Shown here one piece after another: positions 27,060 through 37,016 of a DNA stretch of 64,000 nucleotides; the stretch's first letter is position 1, and the number at the start of each line of letters is the position of its first letter. The translations under genes and the position numbers were made by a program. The notes beneath the pieces are model-generated. The model made no database searches. It had not been told where the DNA came from and saw only the letters and a program-made list of their open reading frames with translations. Source of the stretch: Rhizobiaceae bacterium (lineage in GTDB: Bacteria > Pseudomonadota > Alphaproteobacteria > Rhizobiales > Rhizobiaceae); NCBI GenBank assembly GCA_017643495.1, contig JAEPNK010000001.1, forward strand, positions 291,623 through 355,622. The letters run 5' to 3'.

Positions 27060-27455
27060 CTAGTGCCTCTCGTCGGAAGAAGGCATCTGCCACATCTTTT
27101 CAAGCGCGTAGAACTCACGCACTTCCGGTCTGAAAAGATGCACGATGACATCACCAACATCGATCAACACCCAATCGGCACTTTCAAGGCCTTCAACCTT
27201 TGCCGGCACCTTGGTTTCCTTCAGCTTGCGAAGAAGCTGGTCGGCAACGGCACTGACATGACGGTGTGAACGCCCTGAAGCAATCACCATGTAATCGGCA
27301 ATTGCTGTCTTGTCCTGGATGTCGATGGTGATGATTTCTTCTGCCTTGGAATCTTCCAGGCTGCTCGTCACGGTTTCTAGAACATCGGCAACTGCTGCAA
27401 TAGCGGTCTTCTCTGTCCTGTTCGAGGCGCCGCTTCCGGTACCTTCTGTCTGCAT
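27060..27455 (-). CDS. rsfS: ribosomal silencing factor RsfS
   Basis: Binds L14 and blocks 50S-30S joining when nutrients are scarce. From the ATG at 27455 the protein has 131 residues and includes AEEIITIDIQDKTAIADYMVIASGRSHRHV across two lines, VEGLESADWVLIDVGDVIVHLF and REFYALEKMW. The start is uncertain: an in-frame ATG at 27524 adds 23 residues, and the best GAGGG ribosome site is nearer a CTG codon between the two. It follows nadD and precedes rlmH, the common order. Confidence 0.9.
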   Translation of the reverse strand: MQTEGTGSGASNRTEKTAIAAVADVLETVTSSLEDSKAEEIITIDIQDKTAIADYMVIASGRSHRHVSAVADQLLRKLKETKVPAKVEGLESADWVLIDVGDVIVHLFRPEVREFYALEKMWQMPSSDERH

Positions 27456-27555
27456 TGCTGTATTCAGGGTTCCCTCGCTATGCAGTTTCGGTTTGGCACG
27501 ATTGCCGGTTAAGCAGGCATTCACGCCTGCTGCACCTTACTCCATACCACGTTTC

Positions 27556-27587
27556 GCACAATTTCTGTACCAAATTGTGCGCACAAC
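27556..27587. repeat. overlapping inverted repeats between nadD and rsfS
   Basis: GCACAATTT (27556-27564) and AAATTGTGC (27572-27580) form a perfect 9-bp stem with a 7-nt loop. The right arm overlaps a second perfect palindrome, TTGTGCGCACAA (27576-27587), so the two structures exclude each other. There is no T-run. It lies in the 184-bp gap between the nadD stop and the chosen rsfS start, so it could be an operator or an mRNA switch for rsfS-rlmH. Function is inference. Confidence 0.4.
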
Positions 27588-27639
27588 CAGAATAGGGCTG
27601 ATTGTGTGTAAGTATCAAGACTGTTTGGTTAACAAATGG

Positions 27640-28290
27640 TTACCGGGCCTTCTTGCCGGCCGACCCGTTCTTTTCGGCCTGTGCTCTCAACCAGGTTGAT
27701 GACAAAGGGCTACGCGGACCGTGCAGGAAAGTCCAAGCCGGTGCCTTCATGTCCGCAAGCAGACTGGCATCCGCCTCGTCAACACGATATCTCGAAAGGG
27801 CAAGCGCTGCCCGTGCCGACCGGTAGGCAAGGGTGGAGCCCGGCCTGTCAATCACCGCAATTGGCAAACTGTGCGCAATTTTCCACCAATCCTGCCATTC
27901 ATGAAAATTGGCCAGATTGTCGGCTCCCATCAACCAGACAAACTTCAGCCTTGGCCTGAGGCGGGTCAATACCGCAACAGTGTCCGCTGTATAACGTATC
28001 CGGTGAGCAGCCTCGAAAGCCGTGATCTTGATATCGGGATGACGCACCATGGCCCGGCACAAGGCGACGCGCTCGGCCAGTTCAGGCAAGGCGGAAACAT
28101 CCTTCAGGGGATTGCCGGGCGTCACCATCCACCAGATCTGGTCCAGTTTGAGGCGCTTGAGTGCCAGATGGCACAAGTTGAGATGCCCCTCGTGCGGGGG
28201 ATTGAACGAACCACCAAAAAGTCCGATCCGCGCACCGTCTCCGGCAGAAGGAATCCGCATTGCATCCTGTAGGGTATTGGAAACGGTCAT
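27640..28290 (-). CDS. nadD: nicotinate-mononucleotide adenylyltransferase
   Basis: Transfers AMP from ATP to nicotinate mononucleotide in NAD synthesis. The 216-residue protein has the nucleotidyltransferase motif GLFGGSFNPPHEGHLNL near 23-39, FVWLMGADNLANFHEW in the middle and SPLSSTWLR (the ISSTxLR motif) near the end. A second in-frame ATG at 28260 would remove 10 residues. It follows proA by 20 bp in the same run. Confidence 0.94.
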   Translation of the reverse strand: MTVSNTLQDAMRIPSAGDGARIGLFGGSFNPPHEGHLNLCHLALKRLKLDQIWWMVTPGNPLKDVSALPELAERVALCRAMVRHPDIKITAFEAAHRIRYTADTVAVLTRLRPRLKFVWLMGADNLANFHEWQDWWKIAHSLPIAVIDRPGSTLAYRSARAALALSRYRVDEADASLLADMKAPAWTFLHGPRSPLSSTWLRAQAEKNGSAGKKAR

Positions 28291-28310
28291 TCTGGAAAGC
28301 TGCCGTCCGG

Positions 28311-29594
28311 TCAGGGCCGGGTCTGTCCGTTACCACGAACGCGGTACTTGAAACTCGTCAACTGCTCAACACCGACAGGCCCCCGTGCATGCATCTTTCC
28401 CGTGGCAATGCCGATTTCCGCCCCCATACCGAACTCGCCACCATCTGCAAACTGTGTCGAGGCATTGTGCAGCAAAATGGCGGAATCTATTTCAGCCATG
28501 AATTTGTCGACACTATCCGCATCCTCGGCAATGATGCTTTCTGTATGTCCGGATGAATAGTTTGAAATATGCTCGATTGCACCATCGACCCCGTCAACCA
28601 GCTTCACGGATATGATTGAATCCAGATACTCGGTTTTCCAGTCCATTTCACTGGCCTCTGATGCATCGGGAAAAATACCGACAATGGTTCCGTCTGCCCT
28701 GATTTCACATTTTGCCGTACGCAATGCTTCGAGAATGGGTTTGAGATGCGTGTCCTTCGCAGCTTTATCAAGCAGCAATGTTTCCGCAGCGCCGCATATG
28801 CCGGTGCGGCGCATCTTGGAATTGACCGTTACATCAATAGCCACCTGCAAGTCTGCAGACTTGTCGATGTAAACGTGACACAGACCCTCGAGATGGGCGA
28901 AAACCGGGACACGCGCCTCTGCCTGCACCCGCTCGACAAGACTGCGCCCTCCCCGCGGCACAATCACATCAAGATTGCCGCCAAGACCTGACAACATCTC
29001 ACCGACAGCTGCCCGGTCCGTGGTTGGCACGATCTGGATCGCATCTCCCGGCAACCCGGCTTTCTCCAGCCCTTGCACAAGACAGGCATGTATCGCACGG
29101 GACGTGTGATAGCTATCGGATCCACCACGCAGAATAACCGCATTGCCGGATTTCAGGCACAGGCCCCCTGCATCCGCGGTAACGTTCGGACGGGATTCGA
29201 AAATCACCCCGATAACACCCAGCGGCGTCCGCACACGCTCAATATGAAGACCGTTCGGGCGATCCCATTCTGCCATCACAGCGCCAACCGGATTATCAAG
29301 CGCAGCGATGTCCTGCAACCCGGCCATCATCGCTTTTATTCTGCTCTCGTCGAGTTGCAATCGGTCCTGGAAAGCCTGTGCCATGTCGCCAGCCCGGGCG
29401 GCAACCATGTCTTTTTCATTTTCAGACAGGACGTTGTCCCGTTCAGCCCACAAACATTCCGCCATCGCTTCAAGCGCCTGGTTTTTGCGTGAACCGTCTG
29501 CCGTCGCCAGAACCTTCGCTGCAGCTTTGGCTTTCTTGCCCAGTGCCAGCATGATGTCATGCACATCAGCGCTGTTACTTACCCTGTCAAGCAT
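28311..29594 (-). CDS. proA: gamma-glutamyl phosphate reductase (glutamate-5-semialdehyde dehydrogenase)
   Basis: NADPH-dependent reduction of glutamyl-5-phosphate, second step of proline synthesis. From the ATG at 29594, with GGAG 7 nt upstream, it has 427 residues. Motifs include [33 protein letters not shown], and the catalytic-cysteine region [16 protein letters not shown]. It overlaps proB by 8 bp, so the kinase and reductase are made together, as expected for a labile intermediate. Confidence 0.95.
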   Translation of the reverse strand: MLDRVSNSADVHDIMLALGKKAKAAAKVLATADGSRKNQALEAMAECLWAERDNVLSENEKDMVAARAGDMAQAFQDRLQLDESRIKAMMAGLQDIAALDNPVGAVMAEWDRPNGLHIERVRTPLGVIGVIFESRPNVTADAGGLCLKSGNAVILRGGSDSYHTSRAIHACLVQGLEKAGLPGDAIQIVPTTDRAAVGEMLSGLGGNLDVIVPRGGRSLVERVQAEARVPVFAHLEGLCHVYIDKSADLQVAIDVTVNSKMRRTGICGAAETLLLDKAAKDTHLKPILEALRTAKCEIRADGTIVGIFPDASEASEMDWKTEYLDSIISVKLVDGVDGAIEHISNYSSGHTESIIAEDADSVDKFMAEIDSAILLHNASTQFADGGEFGMGAEIGIATGKMHARGPVGVEQLTSFKYRVRGNGQTRP

Positions 29595-30743
29595 CACTGA
29601 ACTCCGTTTCTGGCCCATGTCTGGGTGTGTTCGTGCGAATTACGAGATTGTCACGATGGATCATCGCTCCCCGCGCCTCAAACCCGAGAATTTCTTGTAC
29701 CTTATCGGACCGGCAACCTGCAATCCTTGCTGCATCGGTCGCATCGTAGGAAACAATCCCGCAACCAAGCATTTCACCTGCTTCAGAGCATACCCGTACA
29801 ACATCCCCGCGGGAAAACTCTCCCTGAACGGATACAACACCAGCCGGAAGCAGGCTCTTGCCACTGTTCAGGGCTTTTTCCGCGCCATTGTCGATAACGA
29901 GTCCACCGGTCATTTCGATCTGCCCGGAAATCCACTTCTTGCGGGCTGTAACGGGATTGTCCTTGGCCTGAAACCATGTGGCATCGCCGCCTTCAAACAG
30001 TTTTTGCACCGGGTTCATTGCCTTGCCGGAAGTGATGACCATGGCAGTTCCTGCCGAGGTTGCTATCTTGCCTGCTTCAAGTTTTGTGACCATGCCGCCA
30101 CGGGAAAGTTCGGTGCCTGCATCACCCGCCATGGCTTCGATTTCCGGCGTAATTTCCTCAACGCTATCGAACCGTTTCGCATTGGCATCCTTTCCCGGGA
30201 TGCCGGAATAAAAACCGTCCACATCAGACAGAAGTATCAGAAGGTCTGCCGCTATCATTGTCGCAACACGTGCTGCCAGACGGTCATTGTCCCCATAACG
30301 GATTTCACTGGTCGCTACAGTGTCATTTTCATTGACAATCGGTACCACGCCAAGCCGCAACAGGGTGGAAATGGTTTCTCGGGCATTGATGTAGCGCCTG
30401 CGTTCTTCGGTGTCTCCAAGGGTCAGCAAGACCTGGCCACAGTGATGCCCATACTGGCCAAGTGCTTCGCTATAGGCCCTGGAAAGCAGTATCTGGCCGG
30501 TCGCTGCTGCTGCCTGACTTTCCTCAAGCTTGAGTATCCGATTCGGCAGGCCCAGCTTGCCCCGCCCCAAGGCAATTGCACCCGATGAAACAAGCAATAC
30601 TTCACTGCCGCGGGCGCGCAACATGTCAATATCGGCACACAACGCATCAAGCCATGCCCGCTTGAGACCTGTTTTCCGGTCGACCAGAAGTGCAGAACCA
30701 ACCTTGATGACAATACGTTTTGGAATGGGGCTGACGGCGTTCA

Positions 30744-30744
<1 letters not shown>
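29587..30744 (-). CDS. proB: glutamate 5-kinase
   Basis: Phosphorylates glutamate, the first and feedback-controlled step of proline synthesis. The 385-residue protein has the amino-acid kinase domain ([43 protein letters not shown]-like block [23 protein letters not shown]) and a C-terminal PUA domain from about residue 285. The ATG at 30744 overlaps the obgE stop as TGATG. The gene lies between obgE and proA, a very common order. Confidence 0.95.
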
Positions 30745-31799
<1,055 letters not shown>

Positions 31800-31820
31800 T
31801 TATTCCGATCAGGCATCACC

Positions 31821-32411
31821 TCAGGAGCTTACCGCCCCCATCCAGCTCTCGCGTGTTATGCGGTAATGCTGGACTGTCCGGTCAGCACGGAAGAACTCCG
31901 AATAGAGTTGTTCCTCTTTCCACAATGATGCGCCGCATTTTTCAATAACACGACGTGACGGGGCATTCACAGTCAGCACAGAAAAAATCAGGGCATCCCG
32001 GGTGCCGGCCTTGAAGAAAAGGTCAATCAGTCCTCTTGCAGCCTGGGTGGCATATCCGTTGCCCCAGAATTCTTCACCGAGCCAATAGCCAACATAGGGC
32101 AGCCCGTGCGAGTGACCCGGACCATGAAGGGAACAAATGCCCATCACTGCCCCGGTTTCAGCATGCGTGATTGCATAGTGACAATCGGTTACGGAAGGAT
32201 TCGAAATCTTTTCGATGAATTCTTCTGCATGCGTATCGAAATACGGATAAGGCATTGAAGCGAGCATGCTTGCCACATTGATATTGTTGGCAAGGCTGGC
32301 AATGTCTGCTGCATCCTCTTTCCTGGGAGGACGAAGTACAAGATCTTTTGTGGTCAGTATTTCACACGCAATACCGAGGCCTTCAGAGCTGCCTGTCTCC
32401 TGCTTGAGCAT
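31821..32411 (-). CDS. GNAT-family N-acetyltransferase (RimJ/RimL-like)
   Basis: Acetyl-CoA-dependent N-acetyltransferase of 196 residues. It has TKDLVLRPPRKEDAADIASLA at the start, GICSLHGPGHSHGLPYVGYW, and the acetyl-CoA loop WLGEEFWGNGYATQAARGL. NAPSRRVIEKCGA near the end is the RimL-like tail. I chose the ATG at 32411 because AGGAAA lies 6 nt upstream; an in-frame extension to 32504 has no such site. The substrate is unknown, but its position between rpmA and obgE, found also in relatives, suggests a ribosomal or translation-linked target. Confidence 0.85.
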   Translation of the reverse strand: MLKQETGSSEGLGIACEILTTKDLVLRPPRKEDAADIASLANNINVASMLASMPYPYFDTHAEEFIEKISNPSVTDCHYAITHAETGAVMGICSLHGPGHSHGLPYVGYWLGEEFWGNGYATQAARGLIDLFFKAGTRDALIFSVLTVNAPSRRVIEKCGASLWKEEQLYSEFFRADRTVQHYRITRESWMGAVSS

Positions 32412-32522
32412 TGTGCTTTTCCTCGCGTAAAAATCAAAAAGGGAAGCTGGTGTCAGCTCCCCTCCAGAACAGCCTGTAATGTGTTTTGGCCGGGGGTCAG
32501 ACACCGGCTTTGAATTTGCCGG

Positions 32523-32789
32523 CTATTCGGCGGCTTCTGCCGGGACAACGTTGATATAGGTCCGGCCATTGCCTTTTTTCTGGAAATTCACTGTACCGTT
32601 AACAACAGCGAAGATGGTGTGGTCTTTTCCCATGCCTACATTCTGGCCGGGGTGCCACTTTGTACCACGCTGGCGGCAAATGATGTTGCCTGCCAAAACT
32701 TCTTCGTTACCGAATTTCTTGACGCCAAGACGGCGTCCGGCGGAATCGCGACCGTTTCGGGATGAGCCGCCTGCTTTTTTGTGAGCCAT
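32523..32789 (-). CDS. rpmA: 50S ribosomal protein L27
   Basis: 88-residue L27 starting [20 protein letters not shown], with [20 protein letters not shown] following. The N-terminus reaches the peptidyl-transferase centre in known structures; here it begins directly after Met, without the cleavable extension found in Firmicutes. It lies 23 bp after rplU and shares its promoter. Confidence 0.97.
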   Translation of the reverse strand: MAHKKAGGSSRNGRDSAGRRLGVKKFGNEEVLAGNIICRQRGTKWHPGQNVGMGKDHTIFAVVNGTVNFQKKGNGRTYINVVPAEAAE

Positions 32790-32812
32790 GTCGTTATCTC
32801 CTAAAGGTCGGC

Positions 32813-33487
32813 TTACTTGGCCAATTCTTTTGCCTGGTCACGCCAGTCAGAAATCTGATCGGCGCTGAATGGCATGTTTTCATCAATACGCGCAACTTCC
32901 TTGTCGGTCAATTTCGCGATCTGCGCAAAGGTCGTGATACCCTGTTCCTTGAGTTGCTTTTCTGCAACCGGGCCAATTCCCTTTATGTCGGTCAGCTTGT
33001 CAGCCTCCCCTGCAGGTGCAGTAAAGAGAGGTGCAGCACTGCCTGCTTCAGCCTTGCTCTCTTTCTTTGGAGCATCTTTCTTGGCTTCTGCTTTCTTGGG
33101 AGCTGCCTTCGCAGGAGCTTCTTTCTTGGCAGCAGCGTCCTTCGTTACTGTCGATTTTTTCGAAGGCTTCTTGCCATCTGTCAAAATCTCGGCGATCCGC
33201 AGCTTTGTCTGGTGTTGCCGGTGGCCGATGGTGCGGCGTGAATTCTGGCGACGGCGCTTCTTGAAGGCAATAACCTTGCGGTCACGACCCTGCTCAATGA
33301 TCTCGGCAGAGACAATGGCGCCATCGACGGTAGGCGCTCCAAGCGTGACATCGTCACCTTCACCAACCATCAGCACTTGGTTGAGCTCAACGAAATCACC
33401 GGCTTCACCTGCCAGTTTTTCAACTTTCAATACGTCTTCGGCAACAACGCGATATTGCTTGCCACCGGTTTTTACGACTGCGAACAT
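32813..33487 (-). CDS. rplU: 50S ribosomal protein L21 with C-terminal helix-hairpin-helix extension
   Basis: L21 proper occupies residues 1 to about 105 ([20 protein letters not shown] at the start, [19 protein letters not shown] as the rRNA-binding block). The protein is 224 residues, twice the usual length. An Ala/Lys/Pro-rich linker runs from about 106 to 150, and a helix-hairpin-helix segment [18 protein letters not shown] follows at 167-184, ending near 224. Such extensions are known from Rhizobiales L21 and resemble the tails seen on other nucleic-acid-binding proteins. First gene of the long minus-strand run, behind a strong promoter. I chose the ATG at 33487; an upstream ATG adds 8 residues. 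Confidence 0.93.
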   Translation of the reverse strand: MFAVVKTGGKQYRVVAEDVLKVEKLAGEAGDFVELNQVLMVGEGDDVTLGAPTVDGAIVSAEIIEQGRDRKVIAFKKRRRQNSRRTIGHRQHQTKLRIAEILTDGKKPSKKSTVTKDAAAKKEAPAKAAPKKAEAKKDAPKKESKAEAGSAAPLFTAPAGEADKLTDIKGIGPVAEKQLKEQGITTFAQIAKLTDKEVARIDENMPFSADQISDWRDQAKELAK

Positions 33488-33615
33488 CTTTGTTTCCTTC
33501 CAGTGTTCCACAAGGCTCTCGTCAGGCTAAAGCCGCCCGCGGGCCATCTTTTTTCAGTCTTCCGATAGGGAGTTAGAATGTCTAGCGTCGACCTTCGTCT
33601 TCGCTGCTCGCGCGG

Positions 33616-33644
33616 ATATAGCCCCGACCCTCCCCAAAAGTCAA
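33616..33644 (-). promoter_or_regulatory. strong promoter of the rplU-rpmA operon
   Basis: On the minus strand TTGACT (33639-33644) and CTATAT (33616-33621) are separated by exactly 17 bp, close to the alphaproteobacterial housekeeping consensus. The predicted start leaves a leader of about 120 nt before rplU, room for structured autoregulation. The remaining 290 bp between rplU and the divergent aldehyde dehydrogenase gene hold no gene I can support. Confidence 0.8.
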
Positions 33645-33780
33645 GAAAAATTGGAGTTTTCGTCCTTCCTGTTGCTCGCGGGGAAGGCCTGCCTTCAAAA
33701 ACTATCGGCGATTCATGCTGGACCTGCAGCACCTTCTTGTACAAGGTGTGGCGGAATCGTTTTCTCGGGACAGGAACAAG

Positions 33781-35208
33781 ATGGATCGTCACAGGCAATT
33801 TTACATAAACGGCAAGTGGGTTGAGCCCGAACCGGGTGCAACCGGTTTCGATGTTATCCATCCCGGAACGGAAGAACCGGTTGCCACCATTGCCCTTGGA
33901 ACCGCTGCCGATGTGGACAAGGCCGTTTCGGCGGCAACTTCAGCATTTGAAAGCTGGGGCTGGTCAAGCGTTGAAGACCGTATCGAACTGCTTCGGAAAA
34001 TCACGGAGCTCTACAAAAAGAGATCGGATGAATTTGCCCGGCTGATGGCACTTGAAATGGGTACATCCATCACGTTTTCCCGAGAAGTACAGGCACCATG
34101 CGGGGATGGGCATCTTGAAGCAGTCATGGAGGCACTTGCGGCGCATGAATTCGAGCGACCATCCATGCGCGGGGGCTCCATACTGGTTGATGAACCCGTT
34201 GGCGTGGTCGGTTTGATCACGCCATGGAACTGGCCGATAAACCAGGTGATCGTCAAGGTCGCGCCAGCAATTGCTGCCGGATGCACCTCGATACTCAAGC
34301 CAAGTGAAATGTCTCCCCTTTCCGCTCTCCTTCTGGCCGAAATCATCGACGAGGCAGGCTGCCCACCCGGCGTTTTCAATCTTGTCAACGGAGACGGGCC
34401 GGGTGTTGGTGAAGCAATTTCCACCCATCCCGGCATTCACATGGTTTCCTTTACCGGTTCGACGCGAGCCGGGATTGCAATTTCCAAAGCCGCAGCAGAT
34501 ACCGTTAAGCGCGTTGCACTGGAACTGGGTGGCAAATCGCCGAACCTGGTGTTTGCCGATGCAGACCTCGACAATGCAGCGAATGCCGCTATTGCCGACT
34601 GTTTCATCAATAATGGCCAGTCCTGCGACGCCCCTTCACGGCTGATCATTGAAAAGTCCGTCTATCCCGAAATGGTCGAGCGCGTGAAAAACGTGGTCAA
34701 CGCCCTGGAAGTCGATGACCCGATGAAGGAGGGTGAACACCTTGGCCCGGTCGTCAACAGCAAGCAGTTTGAGCACATCCAGCGATTGATACAGGCAGGG
34801 ATCGACGAAGGGGCTACACTGGTTTGTGGCGGAACCGGCCGCCCTGCGCACTTGAACAAGGGGTATTACATCCGCCCGACTGTTTTCGCGGATGTTGACA
34901 ATGACATGACAATTGCACGCGAAGAGGTTTTTGGCCCGGTAATTGCCCTCATTCCATTTGAAACGGAAGATGAAGGTATCCGGATTGCAAATGACACGGT
35001 TTACGGCTTGTCAGGCTTTATCCACTCATCCGACACCGAGAGGGTGCGGCGGGTAGCAAGCAGGCTTCGCGTTGGCAGCGTGAACGTCAACGGGGCAGCA
35101 GCGGATTATGATGTGCCCTTCGGCGGGTACAAACAATCCGGCAACGGCAAGGAAAACGGCGCCTTCGGTCTTGAGGAGTTCCTCGAGACGAAGGCCATCA
35201 ACATGTGA
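33781..35208 (+). CDS. NAD(P)-dependent aldehyde dehydrogenase
   Basis: Aldehyde dehydrogenase superfamily member of 475 residues, oxidising an unidentified aldehyde to its acid. The family residues are present: NAD-site TPWNWPINQ near 148-156, Glu248 in ALELGGKSPN and the nucleophile Cys282 in NNGQSCDAPSRL. I chose the ATG at 33781 with AGGAA 4 nt upstream. A 10-bp palindrome CTTGTACAAG (33736-33745) lies 35 bp before it. First gene of a plus-strand operon with a LysE exporter, a racemase-like protein and an amidase. The substrate cannot be named. Confidence 0.88.
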   Translation: MDRHRQFYINGKWVEPEPGATGFDVIHPGTEEPVATIALGTAADVDKAVSAATSAFESWGWSSVEDRIELLRKITELYKKRSDEFARLMALEMGTSITFSREVQAPCGDGHLEAVMEALAAHEFERPSMRGGSILVDEPVGVVGLITPWNWPINQVIVKVAPAIAAGCTSILKPSEMSPLSALLLAEIIDEAGCPPGVFNLVNGDGPGVGEAISTHPGIHMVSFTGSTRAGIAISKAAADTVKRVALELGGKSPNLVFADADLDNAANAAIADCFINNGQSCDAPSRLIIEKSVYPEMVERVKNVVNALEVDDPMKEGEHLGPVVNSKQFEHIQRLIQAGIDEGATLVCGGTGRPAHLNKGYYIRPTVFADVDNDMTIAREEVFGPVIALIPFETEDEGIRIANDTVYGLSGFIHSSDTERVRRVASRLRVGSVNVNGAAADYDVPFGGYKQSGNGKENGAFGLEEFLETKAINM

Positions 35209-35218
35209 GGAAATGGCG

Positions 35219-35824
35219 ATGACCTGGGAACTGGTTCTGGCCTTCAATATTGCCTTGTTGGTTGCCATCGCCAGCCCCGGGCCGTCAATGCTGATGCTCA
35301 TACGCACCAGTCTTGTTCACGGGCGCACGGCAGGTATCAGGGTTGGCTTGGGCCTTGGCACAATGGCGGCAGTCTGGACAGCAATGGCGCTCTTTGGCCT
35401 TGATGGCGTCTTCAAGCTCTTCCCATGGGTTTACACAACGGCCAAAGCCGCTGGCGCCGCCTATCTGCTCTATCTTGCCTGGAAAACCTGGCGCAGTGCA
35501 GATCACAGGCTGGAAAGGGCACAAAGCGCGCAAACCGGCCGCCTGTTTCTCGAAGGCATGCTGGTCAATCTTGCAAATCCGAAATCGGTTCTGTTCGCTG
35601 CTGCCGTACTTGTCGTAATCTTCCCGCCAAACCTCAACCTCGCCGAAAAGGCTTTCATTATCGGCAATCACCTGATGGTTGAAATGCTCTGCCAAACAGC
35701 GATTGCACTTGTAATGAGTACCCCCGCGATCAGTCGCCAGTATCTTGCAGCCAAACGCTATCTGGACCGGACTGCCGCAATTGTCCTGGGTGCACTTGGC
35801 CTGCGTTTGTTGCTGCAAAAATAA
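35219..35824 (+). CDS. LysE/RhtB-family exporter
   Basis: Inner-membrane exporter of 201 residues with the LysE start pattern AIASPGPSMLMLIRTSLVHG near 16-35 and the central KAAGAAYLLYLAWKTWRSAD. NLANPKSVLFAAAV is the third conserved segment. The ATG at 35219 is 8 nt from a GAGG ribosome site; an ATG two codons earlier is too close. It starts 10 bp after the aldehyde dehydrogenase stop and 6 bp before the next gene, so it is part of that operon. Substrate unknown. Confidence 0.86.
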   Translation: MTWELVLAFNIALLVAIASPGPSMLMLIRTSLVHGRTAGIRVGLGLGTMAAVWTAMALFGLDGVFKLFPWVYTTAKAAGAAYLLYLAWKTWRSADHRLERAQSAQTGRLFLEGMLVNLANPKSVLFAAAVLVVIFPPNLNLAEKAFIIGNHLMVEMLCQTAIALVMSTPAISRQYLAAKRYLDRTAAIVLGALGLRLLLQK

Positions 35825-35830
35825 TCGCCC

Positions 35831-36958
35831 ATGCCCGGACCACTCGACAATCTTACAATCATTGAAATGGCAGGTATTGGACCGGCTCCGCTCGCCGGCC
35901 AGTTACTGGCTGATCTCGGTGCGGCTGTAACCGTAATCGACCGTTCTGCGGGCGAAGACCTTTCAGCGGACATCAACCGTCGCGGCAAAAAGTCGATCGC
36001 ACTGAACCTCAAAGAACCGGAAGGGGTGGCGGCAGCACTGAAAGTAATCGCCAGCACCGATATCCTTATTGAAGGCTTTCGCCCCGGCGTCATGGAACGG
36101 CTTGGACTGGGGCCCGATACCGCTCTGGAAGCAAATCCCCGCCTGGTGTACGCACGCATGACCGGCTGGGGACAGGAGGGACCTTGGGCACAAACAGCTG
36201 GGCATGACCTCAACTATCTGGCGCTTACAGGAGCCCTGAATGCAATGGGAAAGCGCGGCGAGCCACCCGTACCTCCGTTAAACCTTGTGGCTGATTATGG
36301 CGGCGGGTCAATGTTTCTTGTCATGGGCATCCTTGCAGCCATTATCGAACGAAGCATCTCCGGCAAGGGGCAGGTGGTCGATGCAGCCATGATTGACGGA
36401 GTGCCCGCCATGATGGGCCTTGTCCAGTCAATGCTTGCATCCGGAAACTGGACACGAGAACGCGAAGACAATTTCATAGACGGCGGAGCCCCCTACTATC
36501 GCTGTTATGAATGCTCGGATGGCAAATACCTGTCCGTAGGGTGCATTGAGCCAAAATTCTTTGCCCGGTTTCTGGAAATCGCCGGTCTCGATCCGGCCTA
36601 TCGCGGAACCCAGAATGACAAGAGACACTGGCCGGAAATGCATGCCGTGTTCGAAGCCCTGTTCGCGTCGAAAAGCCGGGATGAATGGGCATCCCTTTTC
36701 GAAGGATCAGATGCCTGTGTCGCACCCGTGCTGGATTTCGATGAAGCTGAAAAACACCCGCACAATCAAGCCCGCAACACATTCGTAACACGCCAGGGTT
36801 TGCGGCAAACCAGCCCTGCCCCGCGCTTCAGCCGCACGCAAACCAGTCTTCCCCCACCTGCCTCAAACACCGGTACGGAATCTGAAAGTATCCTGTCCGG
36901 TGCAGGCTTCACGGAAAGCGAGATCCGCAATCTTGCCAAGAAAGGCATTCTGCTGTGA
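35831..36958 (+). CDS. CaiB/BaiF CoA-transferase family protein, alpha-methylacyl-CoA racemase-like
   Basis: Type III CoA-transferase fold, 375 residues. The pair His125 (in AGHDLNYLALTG) and Asp155 (in LVADYGGGSMF) sits within one residue of the catalytic His126 and Asp156 of mycobacterial alpha-methylacyl-CoA racemase. This favours racemisation of 2-methylacyl-CoA over CoA transfer; CoA-transferases use an aspartate in a different position. The segment ADINRRGKKSIALNLKEPEG is the CoA-binding block. It follows the LysE gene by 6 bp. A racemase could serve branched-chain or bile-acid-like side-chain degradation; the actual substrate is unknown. Confidence 0.86.
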   Translation: MPGPLDNLTIIEMAGIGPAPLAGQLLADLGAAVTVIDRSAGEDLSADINRRGKKSIALNLKEPEGVAAALKVIASTDILIEGFRPGVMERLGLGPDTALEANPRLVYARMTGWGQEGPWAQTAGHDLNYLALTGALNAMGKRGEPPVPPLNLVADYGGGSMFLVMGILAAIIERSISGKGQVVDAAMIDGVPAMMGLVQSMLASGNWTREREDNFIDGGAPYYRCYECSDGKYLSVGCIEPKFFARFLEIAGLDPAYRGTQNDKRHWPEMHAVFEALFASKSRDEWASLFEGSDACVAPVLDFDEAEKHPHNQARNTFVTRQGLRQTSPAPRFSRTQTSLPPPASNTGTESESILSGAGFTESEIRNLAKKGILL

Positions 36959-37016
36959 ACTCGGCCGGTTGGTACGTTACACCCGATTGCAATCCTCCAT
37001 CTCAGGAATACACCAA

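Noticed and set aside
29308-30588. A 426-codon open frame on the plus strand opposite proA/proB
   Set aside because: It lies antisense to two clear enzymes that carry all family motifs; long antisense frames are common at this base composition. No ribosome site or recognisable domain.
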